From: Agrypnia vestita | Lineage: Eukaryota; Arthropoda; Insecta; Trichoptera; Phryganeidae | DNA: 64,000 nucleotides | Direction of reading: 5' to 3' | Assembly (NCBI GenBank): GCA_016648135.1 | Contig: JADDOH010002135.1 | Coordinates: forward strand, 1 to 64,000 | Notes under the pieces: model-generated | What the model was told of the DNA's origin: nothing | The model's input: the letters and a program-made list of their open reading frames with translations, nothing else | Database searches by the model: none | In this document: positions 29,160 through 40,009 of the stretch, piece by piece | Position numbering within the stretch: position 1 is the stretch's first letter | Layout: each line of letters starts with the position of its first letter | Made by a program: the position numbers and the translations under genes

Positions 29160-31250
29160 TACATATATCACAGGGCAAACCGAAATTAATTGAAAAGTCG
29201 TAAATTAATCCTAATCAAAGACGAAATTCTTGGATTTCTTTTATTTTGGAAAAAACTAAATATTGTCAGGGTACATGGTTTTGGGGGCAAATGAAAACAC
29301 TGAAAATTAAATAAAGATGTTAAGATTATTATTATAAATTCACAAAGCTCTTAAAGAACATTTATTACATATTTAACACAAATCTCAAATTCACAGTATT
29401 TCACAAGTTATTACTCGTCAATCAATCAATGACAATGAATGTGAATTTCATTCAACACGTCATTTAAAAATGAACTAAAAGGCGTTAAATAAAACCACTG
29501 AAATTTATACTTATTAACTTTGTTTCTCAATATTCTTAGCGCCTTATTATTAGAATTTTAATATCCATGAAATGAATTTAGTTTTCTGTATCACAGATCT
29601 ACTTAAAAAAAAAAGAAGAAGGAGATATGAATATAATAAATAATAAAATAAAAAATAAAATAAAATAATATAAAATACAGATGAAAAATTATGATTTATA
29701 TTTAGTTTTCAATAATGAAATACCTTAATCGACTTCAGCTAGTCAGGCTGAATAAATAAAGCATTCAGTCCCATTAAATGCACTGCATAATCTCTTTTTA
29801 GTCTTTCATCGATAATGTCGCGTATATTGATTATTAATAAAATATTATGTTGGCAGTATATGAAATACCTCACATTGTACCGGGAAATTACTTAATATAC
29901 TTTAATAACTTCTTTTATATTTATAAAATTAACTTAAGCGATGTTACTAGAGAGCAAAGTACTATTTTCCATAAGTAGTTAAAGTAACTATTAATAATTA
30001 CAGGAATTAAATAGATTATAAAGATATTATAAATAGATATTATAAAATCTACATTAACTGCACATAATCAAGTAATTGCACAACTAAACATAAATCTACG
30101 ATAATTTAGAAATTAAAAAAAAATACTGGAATTGGCGAAATAATACCAAAAGCTTCAAGAAAATCGGGTTCTTATAAAATATTGATTTTCTGCGGCGGTT
30201 TTATTTTTAAAGCCTCTATTTCAAAGGCCTCAAAATGACGAAGCTGACCTCAGAAGTCATGGATATAATCCGTCAAAAATGACGGATTTTAGTTTTGAAT
30301 TTAAGCTTTACCTAATTGGTTATTTTTATGTTCCAGCGTAGCTATTATAATAACAAGCGTAAGATTATTGATAATTTTTATGTCCTAACAAATCAATACA
30401 AAAAATTCATTACTGTGGTATAAAGCTATTTTTTTACAAAATGTATAAAAAAAATTATTTGTTGACGTATGCATATACTTGCTTTTAGTTCTCTGGCTGT
30501 TAAAATACTTTGTCGTTTTTTATAAAAGATCGTTTGATTTTCAAATATTATTTTCTGTTTATTAATCTTCGCCATTTTAAATCTTGTTATCAATTCAAAT
30601 TGTGTTGAAGACATGTTTCTTTTCCGAATGCTATTAACCTCAAAACTCAAACGTCACAATTAAAATAAATCAAACCGACAGATGTCACCGGCACATACAA
30701 TGTCCGATAAAATAACGCATCAGCATACCAGTAATTTTTTAAACAATTAACCGCGTTTGTAAAATTAATGAATGATTATTGTAACGTTATCCGAAATACA
30801 TCTCTCTAATTCAATAATCGGTTTATCTCTCTACTAAATTTCAGAGCGATTGTTGGACAGGGGGAAAATATTTAATATAATATTTATCCCTGTCCCTGAT
30901 AGACAAGTGAAGCTAATTTTATTTGATTTTATTTTTAGTTAGACACTTACAGAATACTGGATACAAAATACATAGAAATCAATTCAAAACTCAGCCCATT
31001 ACAATTGTATCCCAATGTACGATCCCAATTATAATTGTCTATGGCCTGCTCTAGCAACATCCATATATTTAATATATCGATGCAGTGCGATTATGTACGA
31101 ATATGTAAATAAATAATTGATATTTTATATTCTAGGGGTACCTTATAGTTAAGAAAATGTATGTAAGACAAAATTTTTAAATAATGATAGGGTATTTGCA
31201 AGAATATCAGCATAAACGTTAGGGCTACAGCAAAATAAATTATCTATATC
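29160..31250. other. 2-kb AT-rich stretch, no gene seen
   Basis: No coding region or named repeat is recognised. A small perfect hairpin, AATCCGTCA with a 4-nt loop, lies at 30267-30288. The 74-codon frame at 30426-30650 (minus) has no family signature. Confidence 0.45.
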
Positions 31251-31252
31251 CA

Positions 31253-31415
31253 TCTATACTTATATATAAAGAGGTAAAGTTTGTGAGTTTGTATGTTTGT
31301 ATGTTTGGATGTGGAAGATAATCTCCGAAACTACTCATCCGATGAAAGGCAATATGTTTAAGTAAAATCATGTAGTAGCTCAAGCAACATTACACGTGGA
31401 ACTAAATAAATTAAG
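31253..31415 (+). mobile_element. Helitron-type non-autonomous element, 5' end
   Basis: TCTATACTTATATATAAAGA, then GTAAAGTTTGTGAGTTTGTA and ATCTCCGAAACTACTCATCC, match the 5' ends of the elements at 33922 (minus) and 48774 (plus). The sequence breaks off near 31415 without the 3' hairpin. Confidence 0.6.
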
Positions 31416-31539
31416 ATAAATATTTTTTTATTTTTTTTATTTATTTCTTAAGTTAGTTAATATTACAGTTTTTATATTAACACGTATTTAACACTTTCAT
31501 TCCTAAATCTATTACTAATATACTATCCATAATAACCTA

Positions 31540-32100
31540 AATATTTACATTTACATCTAACCTTATCTATGGTACAATCTATAATTAATAATACAAGTTA
31601 TGCTCTACAATTCTATACTATATTAACAATAATTATAGCATTTGTTTTTGAATTCATTCTTATTAATAATTATTAATAATCTCCGTGTTTTCTAGCATCT
31701 CATCGTATATTTTTACACCTCTGTAAATTAGAAAATTCTGTGTATATACTTTTTTCTTGTATGGTAATTTTATTCTTTTCCTATTTCGGGTGTTATATGT
31801 ATGTACATCACTATTTGCAATAATTTTTTTATTCAAAAAATATTTTGGCATTTTGTTATTGAAATTTTTATTTATAAATATGAGAAGGTTATAAATAAGT
31901 ATTTTTTTAATTTTCATCCAATTGAGTGCTTTTCTCATTTCTACAATTCTGGTGTATTTTTTTTTAATATGATTCTCATTGATCTTCCAAGAGAAAAAAA
32001 ATTTTTAGACTATATTCAAAACTTGCTGCCAAAGTTAATTTAGAATCTAAAATTATACCTAAATATTTTATTTCATACGCCTTTTCAATTTTCAAGATAA
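31540..32100 (-). pseudogene. CR1/Jockey-like LINE C-terminal relic
   Basis: The minus strand reads YEIKYLGIILDSKLTLAASF near 32080, then, after a deletion, MRKALNWMKIKKILIYNLLI and VHTYNTRNRKRIKLP, followed by NFLIYRGVKIYDEMLENTE. YLGIxLDSKL is the motif after the palm, and YNTRNRxxxxLP with YRGVKIY is the C-terminus. The region between (thumb with WGG) is missing. The 91-codon piece 31938-31663 remains open. Confidence 0.75.
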
Positions 32101-32104
32101 ATAA

Positions 32105-32835
32105 ATAAAATTATCAACTGATGAATGGAAAAACCTGCGGAAACGATTGTACTGGTTTGGATAGTAAGGACCAACGCAAGATTTTAAGATATTGAACTCT
32201 TAATATCGTGTGTCGATTTTTTAATTTTCAAAAATATATTTGTACTATCAGAATTTTGAAATACCAGATGAAACTTTGCTGTTCTGAAGTTACGTCAAAA
32301 AATAATTTCCAGAAAGCTCTGGCTTGAAAACATGAAAGCTAAAAATTTATGCGTAAATCCAATATTAAAATCATGAAATATTTCGACACATCTGTGATAC
32401 TCGGTAATGTTTCATTGGGGAATTAATTAACGCTACTAATAATTCTTCGGACCATTCCAGTCACTGTCAAAATGACGCGCCACATTTAGACAGTCGAAAC
32501 GTCACGTTTATTGATGCTACATAGAATAGATTAAATAAAAATGCTACCTGTCAGTCCAGCGAATATTTTGGCTAAATTAAGTAAAATAAACCATTAGTGA
32601 AATAAATTTTACTTTGTTAATTTTGATCGTTCTTTTAAACCAATCAAACCAACCATGTATGGTGTAGCTTACCTATAACCATATTAATTAATAGCGTTCT
32701 AAAAGATAGATAAAGCAAAAAGATGATGTCACTTGAAGGATGATGGTACATTCTATTTATAATTAACCCTAAACATTTGTTTTGGTTTATGATGTTTCGA
32801 AATTATCGTGACAAACATTGTGTAAGTTTATTGTA
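32105..32835. other. no gene seen
   Basis: The stretch is AT-rich with a unique moderately mixed patch at 32410-32520 (GACCATTCCAGTCACTGTC, CAGTCGAAACGTCACG). No coding signal is seen. Confidence 0.35.
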
Positions 32836-32838
32836 ATT

Positions 32839-32892
32839 TATTTTTAAGAAATTAAAAATAACAACGTTGTTATTTTTAATTGCTTAAAAATA
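32839..32892. repeat. 54-bp near-perfect palindrome, no loop
   Basis: The 27-bp arms meet at AACAACGTTGTT with one mismatch; the inner 32 bp are a perfect palindrome. It would form a cruciform in DNA or a long hairpin in RNA. Confidence 0.8.
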
Positions 32893-33059
32893 GATCTTTG
32901 TTATGTTTTTAGACATATATATCAGAAAAGGGTTATATTGATAAATAAAACAATTTATTTAAATTTTGTTAAAAATCAATATATTTTTTAATAATTTTTA
33001 GTAAGGCAATAGTTTTTATGAGATCGTAGGTGACTGCACTACCTACTAAAATGTAAATA

Positions 33060-33390
33060 ATAGAAAAATAGTGATACGTTTACACGGGAAGGTAGGTACG
33101 GAAGTCTTTGGTGATTGTCTTTTAGGTTTAAGACCTATCGTATGGCTGGAAAAAGTGATATATTTACACAATGTAACGTTTACCATTTCCAATCAGATGT
33201 GGTGGTCAAACATGGATGAGATTGGTGAATATTACACTGTGTAAAGTGATTACTTCAGCCTTATAAACGATAGATAATAAGCCTATTAAACACCCAAAGA
33301 CTTCCGTAACTACTTTCTCAAAGAAATGGCTTCGTCTGTGTGAGACATCTCTAACATATCTTGCTTAAGATGTGCTTAAACTGGAATTTT
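33060..33390. repeat. family W, copy 3, fold-back form
   Basis: GGTAGGTACGGAAGTCTTTGG (about 33092-33112) is matched by CCAAAGACTTCCGTAACTAC about 190 bp later. The blocks between are inverted copies too (TTTACACAATGTAACG against CACTGTGTAAAG). The right end GCTTCGTCTGTGTGAGACAT matches the end of copies 1 and 4. Confidence 0.65.
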
Positions 33391-33407
33391 CACATGTTAT
33401 TGAATAC

Positions 33408-33922
33408 AAGCTGTTCGTACCCGGCGTTGCCAGTATTTAAGATTTAGCTAATAATAAGTTTATGGGGGGACACAAAGGTTCCATTGTTTTGCAAAGTCAA
33501 AAAGTTTAAAAAAATTACCTGCGCGGCTTCTGCCGCGTATATTTTTAGTAATTTTTAGCCATATATTTTATCTATTTGTGTATTAACTTTAATATTAAGA
33601 AGATATGCCTATGTTATTATGACGTTTTGATATAACTTTTTGAGTTCTACAACTTCTCTACAGAAAGTTTTTAAATATCTCTTACCATTAAGGCAGCGTT
33701 CGTAAAAAATGCATCGCTCGACCATTTTTTCTTCGACTTTAGTTGTAAAATAGGTCACCACGAAAAGCCCTTTTATTTTAACGGAATAATGTATAGCCTA
33801 TGTCCACCTTAAAAGTCCAATCAAAAATTTGTGAAACAATTTTTGAAATCGGACGAGTAGTTTCGGAGATTAACTCATACATCCAATCTTACAAACTTTA
33901 CCTCTTTACATATTAGTATAGA
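33408..33922 (-). mobile_element. Helitron-type non-autonomous element
   Basis: On the minus strand it starts TCTATACTAATATGTAAAGA and continues ATCTCCGAAACTACTCGTCC. It ends GGCAACGCCGGGTACGAACA, then GCTTG, where Helitrons have a short hairpin followed by CTRR. The terminal bases are slightly decayed. There is no coding content. Confidence 0.65.
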
Positions 33923-34099
33923 TATATTTTTTGAATCAAAAATACGTATTTAATTTAGATTTTTTCGGGCTTGTATTTGGAATAGCTTAACAACAGCATT
34001 CTAACATTTGTCTCCTATTACGACCGGTAAAAGTTGTAATAATATAATGTTAGGCATTTTGAATAAACAAATAAAATATCAATATTTGACCGTTGACTG

Positions 34100-34400
34100 A
34101 AATGAGACCACTAATCCGCAGCGGCGTTAATCAAACTGTTTGCCAGGGGGCGGCCATCGCCTACCGTCATAATGGAAATAATTGAATATCGTTAGTGGGA
34201 AAATTTCATTCACTCTTTGAGCCAAAACGAATTAGCCGACGATGTTTTATTGTGATGTGTGTTTATTTAGATAAAACAAATAAATATTGCGATTCCGAAT
34301 GCACGCCATTATTGTTTGAAAATAAGTTTGGTCATTTATTAACCCCAACGTTATTGTGGTCCGAGTGATAATTAATGATTGTATATATTAGTGAATTTGC
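34100..34400. promoter_or_regulatory. unique segment with homeodomain-type words
   Basis: CACTAATCCGCAGCGGCGTT, TGCCAGGGGGCGGCCATCGC (with a CAGGGGGCG word) and, to the right, AACGTTATTGTGG and GATAATTAATGATTG (homeodomain-type TAATTA core). It is not repeated in the window and has no coding frame. A regulatory role is inferred only from composition and words. Confidence 0.3.
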
Positions 34401-35062
34401 AATGAAATGTTTAAACGTAGAAATCGTTTATTTGCCGGACATCCCAGTTGAATTTGTGATATAAACTAGAGAAATTTCTCTATTTATCTATTAACTGGCG
34501 TGAGATAAAATTCAAATAACACAAAGTTATTTTTTGACTACAATAGTTTTGAAAGTAGTAGGGGTCGATTTTTTTTGGTCATGACACTCCAAGATTATGT
34601 TTTGTACTGATTTAGTGATATCAGTGACGCCAAAATATCATTTTTCCCATATTTGTATCACCATACACATGCAACTATATTTTCTTAATACCCAACGATG
34701 AACAATCCAAGCATTCCACCAGTTTATGACCTGTATTGTCCATAGTATTTGATAAACTTCATCAAACTGAGAAAAACTCTAAAACAATGAAGAATATTTT
34801 TTAGATTCATATAAAAACGCTTTCATTTACTTCAATTTATTCCAGTGCAAAGTAATAAATGTATCGCAAACATCAATGCATGTATAAAATCAATATTACG
34901 ACATTATATTGCTAAGAATGGTACGATGTAGCCCTCGCTTATATAAATAATTTGCTAGCGACTTATATATTTATTAGGGGAACTTACAGTACAAATACAT
35001 AATAATATTTTAAAGAATGAGGGTAAACAACACTGTTTTATTCCACTATATTTATTTTGAAT

Positions 35063-35100
35063 TGTTAGAACGTTTTCGGGATTTCTCCCATTGTCAATAA
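35063..35100 (-). ncRNA. hammerhead-like motif, AACGTT subfamily
   Basis: The minus strand reads TTGACAATGGGAGAAATCCC, then GAAAACGTTCTAAC. Helix II pairs GGGA with TCCC (or GGG with CCC), GAAA is intact, and AACGTT is the short palindromic helix III followed by C at the cleavage side. The core box is TTGACAA. AATATAGTGGAATAAAACA follows, the family tail. It points away from the PLE protein fragment at 35310-35492. Confidence 0.5.
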
Positions 35101-35164
35101 CAACACGTTTACAACTAAATTAAAAATAATTCGAGACAGAATTTATAGGGATTGAGTGGGTGTA

Positions 35165-35192
35165 ATGGTGGTGGGGGTCGGGGGCGGGGTTA
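35165..35192 (+). other. G-rich run
   Basis: GGTGGTGGGGGTCGGGGGCG, then GGG, is an unusually G-rich run with three runs of four or more G plus two GG pairs, enough for a weak or two-tetrad G-quadruplex. It lies between the inverted hammerhead-like motif and the PLE protein fragment. Confidence 0.6.
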
Positions 35193-35309
35193 GAATGGAT
35201 AGGAGTGGAGAGGTTATGGGTGATATCTGGATGTTAATTATGTTTCTATTATTTATTTTGTTATTATTTATTTCTAAAATCTCAAAGATTTTAGAAAGAT
35301 CAAGAAAGT

Positions 35310-35492
35310 GGGAGAAAAATAAAGGAAAGATTTGAAGAACATAAAAGAGCCGTAAAAAACATTAATTTAAATTCAGAAATAGCAGAGCATGCCAGAATGG
35401 AGGGATATAAGTTTGATTCGAAATTGTTATGTGGGTGCAATAAAGGAAGAAGAATGGACATCTTGGAGATTAAATATATATTAAATAAATAA
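35310..35492 (+). pseudogene. PLE GIY-YIG endonuclease, C-terminal 60 codons
   Basis: The frame reads GRKIKERFEEHKRAVKNINL, then NSEIAEHARMEGYKFDSKLL, and ends EIKYILNK at a TAA. The pattern of TGRxxxxRxxEH, NSxIAEH, GHxFD and a terminal EIxxIL is that of the endonuclease end of Penelope-like elements; the upstream GIY-YIG strand is missing. It is free of stops over its length, but truncated. A hammerhead-like motif in opposite orientation lies 210 bp upstream, the head-to-head layout common in PLE insertions. Confidence 0.75.
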
Positions 35493-35537
35493 AAAGTTTA
35501 ATTTTCATTCATTTATTTTTTTTTGATCTAAAATTCT

Positions 35538-35612
35538 TTTTTTAACATTTAACATTTTTTAACATTTTTAACATTTAACATTTTTTTTTAACATTTTCAA
35601 CATTTTTTAACA
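35538..35612. repeat. AACATTTTTT-type short tandem repeat
   Basis: Repeated AACATTT and AACATTTTTT words follow the PLE fragment. Short repeats at PLE 3' ends are common. Confidence 0.7.
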
Positions 35613-35649
35613 TAAAAATAACAGTCAGAAAATAAAGAGTAAATGATAT

Positions 35650-37330
35650 AATTTAAGATAGTAAAATCAAATTAGAATTTTCGCAGATTCTACTTAAAGA
35701 TTGTCGAAAATAATCGATCATTAAATATCTATAATTATTTTTAATTATTAAAATTATAATTTTAATATCCATTAAATCAACACACCCTTCTCCACAGACT
35801 TCCCAAACGTTTTTTTTATTACTTAAACCGTTAAAAGTCCTGAATGGGGCTAATGTATTAAAAGATAATTTTTGGTTTCCTTAATTTCATTCATATTCTC
35901 CAAAACCACTATAAAAACTAAAGACTAAATCAACGAATGTAAGCAATAAATATTTTGACACAAGAGCAGTTTTCATGCACTTCTATATGAGCTGAAAAAT
36001 ATATAAATTATTTTTATAACGGATAGATATGTGAAATAAAAATATAATATAAAAAGTTGATAAAATCTTTATGCGACCAAATATGATAAGAAGTTGTATG
36101 CGAAAGAAGCAAAAAATAAGGGTAGGAAATTGTAGGGCTTTACACCCTCTTGGTTAAAACCGTGTGATTTACCTACTTGGCGTGTATAAAATCTTAAAAT
36201 GTAAACAAAATAAATTTTTTGGTTCAAAAACCTTTTAAGGGTGGAAATGTTACAGCATTTCCAGCGTGAAATTGTCGTGTACTCACTAATGAAAGCAAGA
36301 AAGGGATGCAAACACATTATATATGAACGTATGTTCTTCTTTGCCGTAAAATGGATACAACAGGGCTGTTTTAATAGAAAACATTACAAAGCTTAGACGT
36401 ATATTTCAATTAAGTAACCCCCATGTTTGGCTACAGCGTAATGTGTAATAATTATAAAATAATACCATTTTCTGCGCAAATACGCCTTAATTAAGTAAAA
36501 TAATGAAACATTAATGTTTATAGTCAGGAGGCTTTTCGTATGTTTAAAACTGTATGCTTAAATAAGGCGAAAAGTATAAATTGCCCGGCTATGTTTATAC
36601 TCAATGTAAAATGTTTTTTTTGAGAAAATTATTTATAGAATTTTAATTCTAATTTAAAAAAAAAAAACAAAAACATTTCATGATGTTGGTAACAAAACAT
36701 CCCATCCTCCTTCAATGCCTCACCTTTTTTAAATAACAACAGACTAACTAACAGAGAGGATAAAACGCCACCTCGTCTATTTTTATAGATCTTCTCGTGC
36801 CCGCTTTTCGATTGTTAAAGCTTTTAGCAGAGCTTTATTCCAAAATTTGGTTTATTTTGATCAAGCCAGTTGTTTCGCGGACATCCTTTGTCCTTCCGCC
36901 TTCAAAACTTTCATTAATATATTTCACTCCTCTCTCACGTATTCCACATTCTCAGGGATCCTTTCATTGTTCTCTTTGAAAAACTTTAATAATAATAATA
37001 ATTGTATGATTTATATAACGCCATTTTCGTGAGTATTCACTTCAAGACCGCTTCACACAAACTATTCACAAAAATAGTACAAAACAACTTACTGGCTAAG
37101 GAACTAATTGTTATTTATGCTACAGATTTTTATGATATATCAAAATATGAATACTGCGATAACAATTGTGATAGAAATATTACGAAAAATATGTTGTATT
37201 CCGATTTTTTTTTCCAAATATTTAGTTCCGTAAAAGCCATTATGCGATGTTCCCACTGCACGCCTCTGGAATTTAGTATTTTCGTGGATACTAGGAGTGG
37301 AAAACATTATGTAGTATTGTAATGGTCTGA
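35650..37330. other. no clear gene; possible LINE relic at 36760-36990
   Basis: The stretch is AT-rich. The minus strand at 36990-36760 reads REEWNILMKVLKAEGQRMSA, then WNKALLKALTIEKRAREDL, which might be a decayed LINE linker region ending at an AAT run, but I cannot name it. The frame 37002-37322 (106 codons, plus, starting MYDLYNAIFVSIHF) is unusually long for AT-rich DNA yet has no recognised domain. Confidence 0.25.
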
Positions 37331-37399
37331 TTCTATAGGTTTTTGTATGATTGTCTAAATTAAAAATAAAATAAAATTGCGTCCTTAGTTATTTTTTAA

Positions 37400-37830
37400 A
37401 TTTTAGTTAAAGTTATCTGTTTATCTCAGTGTATTTGGTAGTTTATTCCTTAACTTTGGTCCACCTTCCGCGAAAGCAGGTTCACCGAAATCAGTTTTGT
37501 GGACGCAATTTACTTTAACTAACCAACTTGTATTAGATGTTAATGCTGAGCGAAGTGTTTGTTGTATGTTGTTTGCAAAAAATGGAATGCAGAAGTCGGT
37601 AATGTATTGAGGGACCATACTGTGAATAGCCTTGCATATTGTGGGGCTTAACTTATATTCAATATTTTCTGGACATTTAAGCCAGTAAAGGTTTTGAAGA
37701 TGGTGTGGATATATGCAAACTTTGAAACGACGATAATGAGTCTTGCAGCGGCTTGTAATTTATTTATTTTCTGTTTTGTGAGATATGCGTAGATACCATT
37801 TTAGTCAAAGCGAGAGATAACGTATACGTT
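37400..37830 (-). pseudogene. L2/CR1-like LINE C-terminal relic
   Basis: On the minus strand INKLQAAARLIIVVSKFAYI is followed by HTIFKTFTGL, then, after frameshifts, VPQYITDFCIPFF, SNTSWLVKVNCVHKTDFGEP and AFAEGGPKLRNKLPNTLR. The order of NKxQAAARLI, HTxxLxxLHWLP, PxYLxD and FAxxGPKLWNxLPxxLR is that of L2/CR1-type reverse transcriptase C-termini. The last 65 codons are open and the rest is broken. Confidence 0.8.
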
Positions 37831-37839
37831 TATTAATAA

Positions 37840-38285
37840 TTTTGTTGTTTTTTATTAAGTATATTTATATATCTATGTTTTGAGAACATAATTATAGGAT
37901 TTTATTCACAAAGGGATAACTATTAAATAAGATAAAGTATAGAAGTCTCGCAAAGACCAACGTATTTATATAGGAAAAGTGTATGGAAGTCCATATAGAG
38001 AGGTGCAGTGGTTATGAATTACATGATACCTGATGATACCTCTATATTTTGAGAAATATGGAAATTTTCTTACCAGCTGTGATATCTATGTAAAATTTTT
38101 TCATGGAAAAGTCTATGGATATCTTAAGCATAATTCCTTCAAATATTTGGAAGAATACAGATTTACAACATATATACAACTTTTTTAAAAAAAATTATGT
38201 ACGGATGTTTTTACGGTGGCATTCGTTAACGTTAAATTGTGTGTAGTAGAGTGATAATTTAAATAAAATACAATTTGCAAGTCTT
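37840..38285. other. no gene seen
   Basis: The stretch is AT-rich, without recognisable content. Confidence 0.45.
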
Positions 38286-38289
38286 CGGT

Positions 38290-38675
38290 GAAATTGCAAA
38301 ATATTCAGAATATTTTGAGTTTGTTCAAATCTTTCAGAACAGTGCTGGATTTATGTCACAGAGACATTATGGGGATTTAGGGGAATGAAAATGGCTTTGT
38401 ACAGGCCGCATGGAAAAGGCGCTTACAACTCATATATGAAAGCTTTCCACACAATTTGAACATATATACAACTTCCAAAAAATGAATAAGCATGGTATAT
38501 TCTATCATGGGTGGAAATGGCGAATGTTACAATTGTGTAAAGTGATCACTTAAGCCAACCATAAAAAGACAGGTCATAAGTCCTGTGTACACCCAAATGA
38601 CTTCTATACCTACTTTCCCATAATTAATACAGTTTCGTCTCTGTGAGATATCTATAATATACACTAATTGCAAAA
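38290..38675 (+). repeat. dispersed repeat family W, copy 4
   Basis: AAATTGCAAAATATTCAGAA at the left and ACTAATTGCAAAATATTGCA at the right bound blocks in the same order as copy 1. These blocks include GTCACAGAGACAT, ATCATGGGTGGAAATGG, GTGTAAAGTGATCACTTAAG, TACCTACTTTCCCATAATTA and GTTTCGTCTCTGTGAGATAT. GCAAAATATT occurs at both ends as a direct repeat, so it may mark the target duplication. Confidence 0.7.
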
Positions 38676-39061
38676 TATTGCATGAGATATTAAAAAATTA
38701 AAAAGTATTGATAATTATAATAAATTAAAGTACAAGTTAAAGTCCCACTTCAAGATTATGCATCTTATCAAGATATCAAGCGAGCAGCAAGATATCAAGA
38801 GTATGCAATAAATATTGCAACATCTTTTATATACCTACCTATAATTTTCATATTTTATTATAACTATAATTCTCAACGTATCAATTATACTACCAATATC
38901 TTACACTACTTACCTACTTCAAAAAAAAAAGGAATTCAAAATTTTTGTTTTATTGATGTTAATTTTTCCTATGTAAGTGATTATCCCTCACCACACACAA
39001 GAACCTTGATTCTTTTTGGTGAGGTATAACATACATATACAATAATTTGATTATTAATTCC

Positions 39062-39300
39062 TATATGTTTATTTATTTATTTACTTATATACGCCCATTA
39101 CAGGCTTTCACATAAAAATATTACATTTAATTCAAAAAGTATATACATTAAACAATATCAGAAATAAGCAGTAAAATATAAAGTATATGAATATAAAGTA
39201 GGTACATGTATAAGCAATAAAAGGTATAAGCAGTGAAAGTATCAGTTAAAAGGATTAAAATATGAGTATAAGAATGAAAAATAAAAATTAAGAATATAAA
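39062..39300 (-). repeat. LINE 3' UTR and TAAA-type tail
   Basis: The minus strand reads GAAAGCCTGTAATGGGCGTA, then TATAAGTAAATAAATAAAT. The word CTGTAATGGGCGTA plus a TAAA tail recurs on the plus strand at 58620-58790, so both are 3' ends of one LINE family. No protein part remains here. Confidence 0.6.
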
Positions 39301-39372
39301 TTTAAAATATAAAATACAAAAATTATAAAATATAGACAGTATGTATATAAAGTCGATATATATAGTATTATA

Positions 39373-39422
39373 ATAATATAATATCTATATATATATAAGA
39401 TATATATATTATATATATATAT
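39373..39422. repeat. TA-rich palindromic microsatellite
   Basis: Runs of TATATATATA are broken by AGATATATA and form a local palindrome. Confidence 0.85.
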
Positions 39423-39596
39423 TAACACATCATTACATATATGTGTGTACAACAGCTGTTAGTAATGAAAAAGTATTGTCTCTTTAAGTATAAAATTTTA
39501 TTTTTCGAAGCAAGAAAACACTTTGTGGCTTGAAATTATAAGACATTAAAGAATAATTCAATACTATGTTTTAAACCACTTTATTGATATAAATTT

Positions 39597-39632
39597 GTCA
39601 ACTAGTTTCGGTTGGACTCAACCTTCTTCAGG
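39597..39632 (-). ncRNA. hammerhead-like motif, CTAGTTG subfamily, left arm
   Basis: The minus strand reads TCCTGAAGAAGGTTGAGTCC, then AACCGAAACTAGTTGA. The core CTGAAGA (N7 = A) is intact, helix II GGTTG / CAACC is a perfect 5-bp stem, GAAA is intact, and ACTAGT forms the short helix III with T at the cleavage side. One extra A separates core and helix II. It is the best-preserved motif of the window. Confidence 0.6.
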
Positions 39633-39655
39633 ACAATTATCTATATTATAATTGT

Positions 39656-39691
39656 CCTGAAGAAGGTAGAGTCCAACCGAAACTAGTTGAC
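39656..39691 (+). ncRNA. hammerhead-like motif, CTAGTTG subfamily, right arm
   Basis: CCTGAAGAAGGTAGAGTCCA, then ACCGAAACTAGTTGAC. The core and GAAAC boxes are intact, and helix II has one mismatch (GGTAG / CAACC). It is the mirror image of the left arm. Confidence 0.55.
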
Positions 39692-40009
39692 AAATATATA
39701 GCATATTTAACTGTAATTTCGGATATTTTATGCGCACCGTATGTATCCGTAAAATATTCGAAATTACAGTTAAATATGTCTAACGACCGTAATAACAACC
39801 TTAACTCATAGCAATAAAGTGGTTTAAAACATAGTATTTAATTTATTCTTTAATGTCTTATAAACTGTATTTTCAGTAGACTGTCATTGAAAACATCACC
39901 CATATATGTTAAAATTTTTTTTTCTTCTATTAAATAAAAAATATTTTCCGCGTGTGACATTTGACTTGAGGGAAATACATCAAACGCAAAAAGGGCAACA
40001 ATACATCTC

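Larger units (their letters stand above)
39536..39864. repeat. nested palindrome with two hammerhead-like motifs
   Basis: The outer arms (39536-39588 and 39811-39864) are inverted copies with the words AAGACATTAAAGAATAA and AAACCACTTTATTG. Next comes an inner hairpin whose arms are two head-to-head hammerhead-like motifs (39597-39632 and 39656-39691). A third hairpin (39703-39730 with 39750-39777) has GGATATTTTA and TAAAATATTC words. There is no coding frame. The outer arms carry the PLE-type tail (AATAAAGTGGTTTAAAACA). Confidence 0.85.
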
